Below, one piece after another: positions 56,610 to 64,000 of a stretch of 64,000 bases of DNA (the first letter of the stretch is position 1; each line of letters opens with the position of its first letter). A program made the position numbers and the translations under genes. The notes beneath the pieces were generated by a model. The model saw nothing but the letters and a program-made list of their open reading frames with translations. It did no database searches and was not told where the DNA came from. Origin of the DNA: JAAZHD01 sp012510895. GTDB taxonomy: Bacteria > Bacillota > Clostridia > Caldicoprobacterales > DTU083. Where the stretch lies: the NCBI GenBank assembly GCA_050951465.1, contig JBMNJC010000025.1, positions 124,001-188,000 on the forward strand. The letters are read 5' to 3'.

Positions 56610-57326
56610 CTATAACAAATCCAAATATTTCTTTTTTATATTGGCTCCGGATTTAAGAATCGAAGCTTTCGCCAGCACTTCCATAACATCAAGATAACCC
56701 TTGCCAAGATCGAACTCACTTTTTATCAATGAAAGTTCTGTGCACCCTAATATCAAAATTTCAGCGCCATTCTTTTTCATTTGTTTGGCAGCATCCAAAA
56801 ATTTATCAAAATTTATAGAATGGTTTGCCTTAATACCTTCATATATTAAATCCATTACATAAGTTTGATGTAAACTATCAGGCAGTATTGTTGATATGCC
56901 TCCTAATTCTAACTCACTCTGGAATATCCGGCTTACTATTGTTCCTTCAGTTGCTAAAAGCCCTGCCCTTTTTACACCATTTTTCTCTAAAACTTGCCTT
57001 GTTTCTTTTATAGCATGGATTATAGGAGCCGAAATCCCCCTGGATAATGAATCATAAAAATAATGGGCAGTTATACAGGGTATTGCAATATGCTCTGCTC
57101 CTAAATCTACAAGCCTTCTGCCTGTTTCCAGCATGGGAGGCAATGGACTTTCTTTTGTTTTTCCTAAAATATAGGCGGTTCTGTCTGGTATTGATGGCTT
57201 GCTATAAACTATAACTTCCAAATGTTCCTGATCCTTTTCAGCCTCTGTCATAATAGTTATTAATTTATAAAAATATGCTGATGCCAGCGGCCCAAGACCG
57301 CCTATTACGCCTAATACCTTTGTCAT
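56610..57326 (-). CDS. Aspartate/glutamate racemase family protein
   Basis: About 238 residues from the ATG at 57326 (GAGG 9 nt upstream; the ATG at 57341 overlaps the previous stop). Both catalytic Cys of the cofactor-independent family are present: IAIPCITAH and LILGCTELSLI. N-terminus VLGVIGGLGPLASAYFYK is typical of Asp racemase (YgeA/RacD type). Placed between the transglutaminase gene and the ligase, it could supply the D-amino acid that the operon uses. Confidence 0.88.
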   Translation of the reverse strand: MTKVLGVIGGLGPLASAYFYKLITIMTEAEKDQEHLEVIVYSKPSIPDRTAYILGKTKESPLPPMLETGRRLVDLGAEHIAIPCITAHYFYDSLSRGISAPIIHAIKETRQVLEKNGVKRAGLLATEGTIVSRIFQSELELGGISTILPDSLHQTYVMDLIYEGIKANHSINFDKFLDAAKQMKKNGAEILILGCTELSLIKSEFDLGKGYLDVMEVLAKASILKSGANIKKKYLDLL

Positions 57327-57337
57327 TATTTTCAGCC

Positions 57338-58968
57338 TCATTCCTTTGGAGTCGCAGGGTATTTGGATCTATCAAAAACATAATAGTTACGTCCAAAGCG
57401 TTTTGTTAATTCCTCCGTCCTCTCATCAGTCATCATAAATGTTTCAACCGGGACAGCATGGGGAGTTGCATCAAAATGATACCAACCGTCTCCGCAATTA
57501 ATCAGGTTCCAATAGTGTTCTGTTTTGCCCCCAACACGAGTAACCATCATATTATCAATACCTGCCCTGGTCAGCAGTACTTCTGACAGAGAATAATACG
57601 TAAAGCAATCTCCTGCTCTATACTTCATTGCTCGGTATGCTTCTTTGATAACATCTCCTTTTTCAGAGCTGCCTGTATAGGCAACATTGTTTAACACATA
57701 CTTATATATCTCATAAGCTATCTCTCTCTTGGACATTTTCGGTTTTATTATACGTTCGAGAATATCATCAGCCATAGCATAAACAGCCTCTTTAGTAGGT
57801 TCAAACTTCTTAACTGTCACAGTAGCTTTCTTTATGGCTTTGTTACCAGCTTTGTCCACTGCAGAATAAACCACCTCATAGGTCCCGGGCTTATTTGGTC
57901 TTACAGCGCTGGAATCCACATCAAATTTCACCGGGCCATCTTTTGCATCCTCAGCAATAACATTCTTTCTGTAAGGTATGGTTTGTCCTTGATATATAAT
58001 AATATCTCTAACCCCGCTGAAAACCGGAGGATCGTTATCGTGTTTAACAGTTAATTTTGCATCATATTGAGACTTATTTCCATAAGAATCCTCTAACACA
58101 ATAGTCACGTCTGAAGTACCTATTTTTTTATAGTTAGGGCTTCTTAGAAAATAACAGGTCACCTCGGACACATCGATAATATTAGATACAAAACTCTCTG
58201 CTTCAGGAATCTGGTCTAAATATATCTCTTGATCCGTTACAGTTGCAACCGGTGGAGTAGTATCTATTACTTTGACGACAGATGATACTATTTGTTCCCA
58301 ATTTTCAATTCTACTGTATGCTCAATCGGTTTACTAACATCCAGCAGATTTATATTAGTTACAAAAGAAGCCGGCCAATCACCATGATCTGCAAAATCTT
58401 TGATTGTTAAATTTAGCGGCTCACCAGCTTCTACCTCCACTGAGTTTTTCACTTCCAAAACTGTAAGCTGTGCTTCCAGAATTGTTTTATTTTCGCTTGT
58501 ATCCGTCATTTCTATCTCTACATTATGCTTGCCTTTTCTTTTTGTATTTGGCTTGCGAACAAATTTAACTGTAACCTCTGTGGAATCCTGTATGTCTTTG
58601 ACAAACATTTCAGGTTCTATATCCTCACCTTTTAATACCAAAACATCTATTGGTGTCCCTTTAGGCGGCTCTGTATCCAAAATAATCAGTTGACTTGTAT
58701 ATACCTTGTTACCTACCTGGATCTCCAATTCATGGGTAGCGGGCTGGTTCAGATCAATAAGATTAACATCTGTTATAAAACGCCCTTCTGTATTTTTGTT
58801 TCGTAAAAAGTCTTCAACCCTGATCATCCTGCTGCCTGCCTGTATGGTAACAGCACTTACAACTTTAGGACGAAATATCATGTATGCAAGAAAACTAATT
58901 GATGATAAGGCAACGATACATATTATAACTGCCATAATATTTATGATGTATTGTTGCTTTTTTCGCAT
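57338..58968 (-). pseudogene. Membrane-anchored transglutaminase-like protein with Ig-like repeats, one frameshift
   Basis: About 543 residues if the frame is mended. N-terminal membrane anchor (IINIMAVIICIVALSSISFLAYMIF), Ig/cadherin-like repeats each with TELEIQVGNKV- and LDTEPPKG- or VIDTTPPVA-type signatures, and a C-terminal transglutaminase core: GDCFTYYSLSEVLL (Cys), TEHYWNLINCGDGWYHFDATPH (His, Asp). The frame is lost near 58290 at GGGAACAAATAG; one missing A in an AAAA run would restore it. The downstream part reads on continuously from about 58285. Such proteins act outside the cell as peptidases or cross-linkers. First gene of the Dlt-like operon. Confidence 0.82.
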
Positions 58969-59346
58969 TTCTGAATCCGGACCTCCAAACTATGTTAGCA
59001 CAACAAGGATTATGCAAGCTTTTTTCACTTTGTAACTAGGATAGCAAACAAGAATGCTTATTGTCAATATATTCAGATTATTGCCTGTTTCCGGCAATTA
59101 TACACAAAGCGAGTCTATTATATCATGAATAGCCTTATAATTTTTGAACAGTTTGTTAATAATACATGACAGCTACATAATTATCATATCAGTACAAGCA
59201 TGATAGGCGGCCTCCTGGTCTAGGGCATAAACAGGTAAACAATAGTTCCCTGCCGTCTAGCAATGCACAGGAGACCGTCTTTCGCTGTTAGGGCTTCGCC
59301 TTCAACAAACGAGGCTTTTTAAATTTAAATTATGTAAAAGCATTAA
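58969..59346. other. 378-bp gap with a structured segment
   Basis: Separates two minus-strand operons. At about 59205-59320 the sequence is GC-richer than its surroundings and strongly self-complementary: GGCCTCCTGG (near 59210) pairs with CAGGAGACC (near 59270), with CTAG..CCCTG inside, and GAGGC followed by TTTTT ends the segment at about 59320 on the plus strand. It matches no RNA family that I recognise; it may be a terminator complex, a small RNA, or a mobile-element remnant. Confidence 0.4.
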
Positions 59347-61266
59347 TTATTTCTCAAGAATAATCATAATATAACCGTTAACCTGTGGAAGAATTACATC
59401 TGTATAATGGTCTTTAAGTTTAATCTCTATAGACTCTTTTGCTGGTGCTATATATGCTTTTTTGTAATGGCCTTTTATGCTTACTACAGCACCTTCAGGA
59501 ATAATTTGATGTTCTTCAATTATATCCATATTACCTCTAACTTCAGGATAAGTCGCCTTCACATGCACTTGGATGGTTTTTTCTTTTTCCGTAAGGGTGA
59601 CCCTTGAAGTAGATGGAAGCCCTCTGCTTTTAAAAGCAGGTTCAGGTAATAATCTTTCCAGACAATACTTAACGATGGCTTTATGAGACAACATAGCAGT
59701 ATCATAATATGCATCGAACACCTTAAAACATATATGATATATATTGCCGCTTCTGGCAATAGCCGCATGTCCTGTTTCTTTTTCAGGCGGAGTATAAAAA
59801 TATCCGTGGAAGCCATCCCAGTGCCTGTTAAAGTATGGTTTTATGTAGTCCGCAATAACTTCTGTTCCTTCTTTTGGTTTGATCAAAATGCCGTGAGAAT
59901 ACATCGCCCAACGCATGCTTCCTATGTTTTCATGTTTTTCTTCTCTCATTTTGAAGTAAGAAGAATTTGATGTATCTAACCCATTAAAGTCAAAATTCCA
60001 TTCTTCCATGGCAAATCCGGTTTTATCAAGGTTCAGGCCGCTTTCTCCGGTACTGAGGATTCCTTTGCCTTCCGATATATGTTTTTTAAGTTTTCCCTTA
60101 AGCGTAGGAGTAATCCTCATATTATCCGGTAGAATCAGCAGCTTATATTTATTAAGGTCCATTTTCTCATTAACAATATCAAACCCATATTTCAATTCAC
60201 CCAGCATTCTGCTGAGACCTTTATAGCTATTGTCCAGAACACCTGGGGAATCAGTTAAAACACCTATATCAGCAACGTATTTAGCACCTTCCGTCCAAGG
60301 TTCGTATTTTTCTATCTCTTTATAAATTTCGCCAACTACTTTATATATTTCAGGATCAAGGTTTTCAGCCGGATGCATATGATCGCCGATGGATACATCC
60401 AACGCATTGGAAATGGCATCCCACATATCATGTTCCAAGGATGCTTTGCTCTTTAGTCCGCCGAAATCACCCCAGCTTTTTTGGAATCTTCCTGTCATAT
60501 AAATTACTCTATCCTGTATATTCCTGGCGTATGATGCCTGTGGCAAAAAGAAATCGTAACTCCAACTGCTTGGCAGGCATTCCACTTCTATATGAGTGTC
60601 CAGATCTTTAACTGTATAATATGGCATCCCATTCAAATATAAATATTTATCATTGCCAAGCATTTTCCTTACATCTCTGCTGAATTGCAAGCGAACCATA
60701 TCTGAGTGTTCTTTTACATGATCATCATTTAATGGATCTAATCCAAGTTTAACCATATCTTCGAGACATTCATTACCATAGCAAGGAAACAGTCCCATGC
60801 AATCCAAAAAAATTCCATCTACATCATAGTTATCCAGAACTTCCTGTATAACACCAAGTATATACTCTCGATATCCTGTGTTGTAGCACATATTCCTGAA
60901 AAAGTTTGCCGTTCTGTCACCGTAAATTACCTGACCTTCTTTGTTCAAAACACACCAGTTTCTATTACGCCTTGCTTGCTCGTGATCCAGACCAACATTG
61001 AAATAAGCTGCTACACCAATATCATTTCTATGACATTCTCTAAGAAGATCTCCAAACATATCTCCTTTCATTCCGGGATATGGAGTAGCAATTTTGCTCG
61101 GATAGTAGGCAAACCCTAAATTGCATTTTGCAAAAGCATTAATGAACTTTACATTTGCATCTTTTAATGTTTTGGCAAAAACTTTTGCGTCCCAGCCTTC
61201 GTTAAAATTATAGATGCCCGGCATGGTATGAAAATCCAAATGAATAGCCCTTTTCATCGGCCTCAT
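59347..61266 (-). CDS. GHL6-type glycoside hydrolase-like protein with beta-galactosidase trimerisation-like domain
   Basis: 639 residues, no signal peptide. N-terminal TIM-barrel-like part of the hypothetical glycosyl hydrolase 6 type (AIHLDFHTMPGIYNF, GVAAYFNVGLDHEQARRNRNW, NVDGIFLDCMG-type strand with a possible catalytic Asp near residue 165), middle part (about 340-520) resembling the beta-galactosidase trimerisation domain (YVADIGVLTDSPGVLDNSYKG, KLLILPDNMRIT), and a small C-terminal beta domain. Likely cytosolic and acts on sugars imported by a system outside the window. Substrate unknown. Start follows AAAGGGGG. Confidence 0.78.
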   Translation of the reverse strand: MRPMKRAIHLDFHTMPGIYNFNEGWDAKVFAKTLKDANVKFINAFAKCNLGFAYYPSKIATPYPGMKGDMFGDLLRECHRNDIGVAAYFNVGLDHEQARRNRNWCVLNKEGQVIYGDRTANFFRNMCYNTGYREYILGVIQEVLDNYDVDGIFLDCMGLFPCYGNECLEDMVKLGLDPLNDDHVKEHSDMVRLQFSRDVRKMLGNDKYLYLNGMPYYTVKDLDTHIEVECLPSSWSYDFFLPQASYARNIQDRVIYMTGRFQKSWGDFGGLKSKASLEHDMWDAISNALDVSIGDHMHPAENLDPEIYKVVGEIYKEIEKYEPWTEGAKYVADIGVLTDSPGVLDNSYKGLSRMLGELKYGFDIVNEKMDLNKYKLLILPDNMRITPTLKGKLKKHISEGKGILSTGESGLNLDKTGFAMEEWNFDFNGLDTSNSSYFKMREEKHENIGSMRWAMYSHGILIKPKEGTEVIADYIKPYFNRHWDGFHGYFYTPPEKETGHAAIARSGNIYHICFKVFDAYYDTAMLSHKAIVKYCLERLLPEPAFKSRGLPSTSRVTLTEKEKTIQVHVKATYPEVRGNMDIIEEHQIIPEGAVVSIKGHYKKAYIAPAKESIEIKLKDHYTDVILPQVNGYIMIILEK

Positions 61267-61307
61267 AGAATTGCGCCCCCTTTACTATTTGATTTATTTA
61301 TTGTTAT

Positions 61308-63800
61308 TTATCTTACACCAGAGATACCGAATAAGATTATATCAGCGTCCGTGTCACCGTTGCTCCTGCATGTTATGGATTTGATCTCCAGTTCCGGATA
61401 AGGGTTAACCCATTCATATCCAAGAACGGTTATATCTCTGCCATCTTCTGTTTTTGTTTGTATAAGCGGATCAGATAAGTAGGTTGCTATATATCCCTGG
61501 TGACGATAATATTGATGTAACAAGGGCTGTGCATACCTCCTTGTCCACACACATATATTGCCGGCATATTCTATCGGAATTATAACTTCAGTATTGTCAG
61601 TATAGGTAATAATATATTCTCCTATTTTTATTAGCGGCTCCCAAGCAAATCTTGGAGCATTATTTGTAGTTGTGTGAAGGAATATAATTTTTTTATACTT
61701 GCTTTGGACTTCCGCCTCAATCGGTGTATTCTTAATCCGTTGAGCTGATCTTAAATCAAAGGAGTATCTGCCAATGTTTTTATCTCCTATTTGAACAATT
61801 GCTTGAAGAGGCTCAGGCAATGAAGGATCAGGCGTTTTTGGCAATGGAATACATACTGATTCTATTGATGTACCTTCAGGTTTGGCAATGCCCCTTAGTT
61901 CATCTCGTATTTGAGGAATTCTACTTTGTATGATTTCTGTATATACCTCTCTTGCAGCTGAATTGTATCTTTCATTCCATAGCATCTCCGCAGAATAAAT
62001 CACATCAAATATTTTTCCCTTTTTGGCAAGAGTGTATTCATCAAATCGGCACCAGGTTGATACCTGTCCCCCCAATATTCCTTCCTTGGCTATTCTGCTC
62101 TCATATCGGGGGTAGTGGCTAGAATACATGTTGCCCATAACAACCGGGAAACCATAGGAAAGAAGATTATCCTCCAGATCTAAGTCAAAGTGAAAATACC
62201 AGATAAAATCTAGTAGAACAATATCATTTGGAATTCTGGAAATGGCCGGAGGTGTTTTATAGTTTGTCACAGGCTGCAACATATCCGCCCATATCATCAT
62301 TTTAAGATTTTTCTTTTTCAAGTATTCATACATGCGATTTACATGTTTTGCGTACAGCTCAGCAGGATCTATGTGTTTGCAAACCGGACAGATGCCTACC
62401 TGATATATTTCGTCATGACCCATATGTACAAATCGTTCCGGCTTAACTACTTCAATAATCTCATCTATAATATCATATATAATCTCATAACTTTTTTCAT
62501 TTGACGGACAATAAGAATGATCATAAAAGGCACTCGGGGGTTGATCTGCACTTCGAGTATCCAGTCTCTTGTCTTCAGCGGTTTCTGCCACTTCAGCTAT
62601 TTCGGGATATGCATAGGTAATATATTGTACATGCCCAAAAGACTGAATTTCCGGAATGATCTCTAAACCAAAACTTCTTGCATAATCAATTAAGTCCCTG
62701 ACTTCATCTTTTTCAAGCAACTCACCTCCGGATACCATGGAACCATGAGGAAAAGCAGGTTGCTTTCCGGCTTTTGCAGCACGATTTCCTTCAACCCATG
62801 CTTCGCCGATCATTGGGTGTTTATCAAAACGCATACCACCCGCAAATTCTATGATAAGAATATTATAACGCATAGGGATTAATACATAGCGTATTAAGCG
62901 TTTTGTAAACTCCAGCTCCTCTCTTGGAGGCAGACCAAAATGAAAACCGCGAATGGGTTTGTAAGGATAGTCTTCTATTTTACAGTGTATTAATACTTTG
63001 CCATTACATAATTGTACCAGCGTCTCGATTGCATACAACAGTCCGAGTTTTTTTGATGCTTTGAGTTTTACACCTTCATCATCTATATCAATCTTATATC
63101 CTTCCGATTTAATATCTTCTGAGATTTCTAAAGTAATTGCTTTTCCATTCATTTTTGAAACAGGTATATCAACATCGAACCGCTCAGCAAGCCTTTCCTT
63201 CAAATACATGGAAGCGAAAATGAGATCATCTGACTCATCGCAGATAACAATGGATTCTATTGATTCTAAAGAGAGTTTTCCCTCACTATATTCAGCGCTA
63301 GCCGGGCTGGGATAAACAATCGGCTGCTCTGGTATACCACCGATTATATCAAACTTCGAAATGACAATATCCTTTAGACATGCGTTCAAACGTACCAATA
63401 AGCGATCTGTATAATAACCAACAGGTATAACAAGCTCATCTTCAATATAACCATTTGTTTCTGCATCATACCGCCCTATGATTTTTTTGTTGGCATCATC
63501 ATATACTTGAACACCTTGAACTGCTGAGCCTTTTTCCAGTCCAATAACTATAGAGCCTACATAGCATACTTTTGTAAGGTTGATTATTATGTCCAATCCA
63601 ATATCCATGAGAGATGCCCAAGTCCAGCCTATTGTACTTGGGTTCTCTCCAGAAAAAACTTCTGATTCAAATTCTATCTGGTTCTTTATAACGGCATCAG
63701 CATTTTTATTAGGAAGAAGTGGTTTAGACGTTCCCCTATATTGAAAAGTATAACTTCCCTTAAGGCCGGAAGCCCTTGTATTTAGTTTACCAATATACAT
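61308..63800 (-). CDS. GH20-family glycoside hydrolase (beta-N-acetylhexosaminidase-like)
   Basis: About 830 residues. A N-terminal beta domain, a GH20b-like domain (VYPSPASAEYSEGKLSL, ADIPVSK..GYKIDIDDEGVKLKASKKLGLLYAIETL), then a GH20 barrel with EIIPEIQSFGHVQYI and FVHMGHDEIYQVG, where Asp-Glu is the catalytic pair. GH20 enzymes use substrate-assisted catalysis on N-acetylhexosamine residues. Start at 63800 (AAGGAG 9 nt upstream); an upstream in-frame start at 63833 lacks a site. No signal peptide, so intracellular. Operon with the gene on either side. Confidence 0.82.
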   Translation of the reverse strand: MYIGKLNTRASGLKGSYTFQYRGTSKPLLPNKNADAVIKNQIEFESEVFSGENPSTIGWTWASLMDIGLDIIINLTKVCYVGSIVIGLEKGSAVQGVQVYDDANKKIIGRYDAETNGYIEDELVIPVGYYTDRLLVRLNACLKDIVISKFDIIGGIPEQPIVYPSPASAEYSEGKLSLESIESIVICDESDDLIFASMYLKERLAERFDVDIPVSKMNGKAITLEISEDIKSEGYKIDIDDEGVKLKASKKLGLLYAIETLVQLCNGKVLIHCKIEDYPYKPIRGFHFGLPPREELEFTKRLIRYVLIPMRYNILIIEFAGGMRFDKHPMIGEAWVEGNRAAKAGKQPAFPHGSMVSGGELLEKDEVRDLIDYARSFGLEIIPEIQSFGHVQYITYAYPEIAEVAETAEDKRLDTRSADQPPSAFYDHSYCPSNEKSYEIIYDIIDEIIEVVKPERFVHMGHDEIYQVGICPVCKHIDPAELYAKHVNRMYEYLKKKNLKMMIWADMLQPVTNYKTPPAISRIPNDIVLLDFIWYFHFDLDLEDNLLSYGFPVVMGNMYSSHYPRYESRIAKEGILGGQVSTWCRFDEYTLAKKGKIFDVIYSAEMLWNERYNSAAREVYTEIIQSRIPQIRDELRGIAKPEGTSIESVCIPLPKTPDPSLPEPLQAIVQIGDKNIGRYSFDLRSAQRIKNTPIEAEVQSKYKKIIFLHTTTNNAPRFAWEPLIKIGEYIITYTDNTEVIIPIEYAGNICVWTRRYAQPLLHQYYRHQGYIATYLSDPLIQTKTEDGRDITVLGYEWVNPYPELEIKSITCRSNGDTDADIILFGISGVR

Positions 63801-63850
63801 AAGGTTTCGCTCCTTTTTATCTTGTTTGAGCAATTAATATTATAATTATT

Positions 63851-64000
63851 TTATGTTAAACCTGAGTGCTGACTTGTATGCAGGCAGTTCACTATTCAAC
63901 ACCATTCTCACCTGCTTAATCTTCCATCTTATATGATACTCATCGGTCATATATTCCATACTAGGCTCCCAACCCAACCGGGAATCTACTTGTACAAGTG
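63851..64000 (-). CDS. C-terminal 49 residues of an unidentified protein, cut by window edge
   Basis: Open reading frame entering from the right edge and ending with TAA at 63853-63851, 50 bp upstream of the GH20 start. The tail reads WEPSMEYMTDEYHIRWKIKQ.. and ends LPAYKSALRFNIK. Nothing diagnostic is seen. Likely in the same operon as the two glycoside hydrolase genes. Confidence 0.6.

Noticed and set aside
51546..58968. Standard dltXABCD operon for D-alanylation of teichoic acids
   Set aside because: No dltX, the ligase pocket differs from DltA, and a racemase and transglutaminase are included, so the standard name is not justified.
59205..59320. Integron attC site
   Set aside because: Some palindromic structure and a GTTAGGGC stretch, but no matching R boxes, no integrase and no gene cassette.

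Overview
The window is low-GC, Gram-positive-type chromosome from an anaerobic member of the Clostridia (Bacillota). This rests on strong purine-rich ribosome binding sites, a Trp T-box, an FMN riboswitch in front of ribU, a LysM spore/cell-wall type protein, a tsaE-tsaB-rimI-tsaD cluster and a full liv ABC operon. Genus cannot be fixed from the sequence alone. No tRNA, rRNA, CRISPR array, prophage or plasmid replication gene was seen.

Layout. 1-2460: start of a very large cyclic beta-1,2-glucan synthase-type protein running off the left edge. 2.6-8.4 kb: CBS protein, an IS256 element, a cluster of DnaA-box-like sites, then the tRNA t6A cluster. 8.6-13.3 kb: ribU, cut away from its FMN riboswitch by an IS110 element that itself carries another IS. 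13.4-24.4 kb: tex, lysA, degV, a five-LysM protein, folA-thyA, an Rrf2 regulator with cysK, apbE and a duplicated flavinylation-type lipoprotein. 24.6-34.1 kb: aminotransferase, the liv branched-chain amino acid operon with a CBS-ACT gene at its end, a MalY-type lyase and a MATE pump. 34.4-46.2 kb: a mobile-element-rich stretch (second IS256, an IS1202-like element with 19-bp target duplication, a Trp T-box with a frameshifted trpB2, a further DDE IS, a TauE permease, and a palindromic MITE split by the second IS110). 46.2-51.4 kb: mpg, a flavoprotein, a zinc-ribbon membrane protein, a Crp/Fnr regulator, uppP and a PfkB kinase. 51.5-59.0 kb: a seven-gene, Dlt-like operon containing an Asp/Glu racemase and a transglutaminase. 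59.3-64.0 kb: glycoside hydrolase operon (GHL6-type, GH20-type, and the tail of a third gene).

The most interesting items are the Dlt-like operon (racemase, adenylating ligase, carrier protein, MBOAT, SGNH protein, lipoprotein, transglutaminase), which looks like a machine for putting an activated, possibly acidic D-amino acid on a surface polymer. Next is the two-copy IS110 element, whose 734-bp non-coding end folds into conserved hairpins on the transposase strand and contains a short sequence matching both element ends, as expected of a guide (bridge) RNA. The mobile elements are nested reciprocally: IS110 sits in the loop of a MITE, and the MITE's probable parent IS sits in the other IS110 copy.

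A caution: at least nine single-base frameshifts (almost all +1, mostly lengthening short runs of one base) break otherwise well conserved genes. They may be genuine decay or sequencing error, and affected genes are marked.
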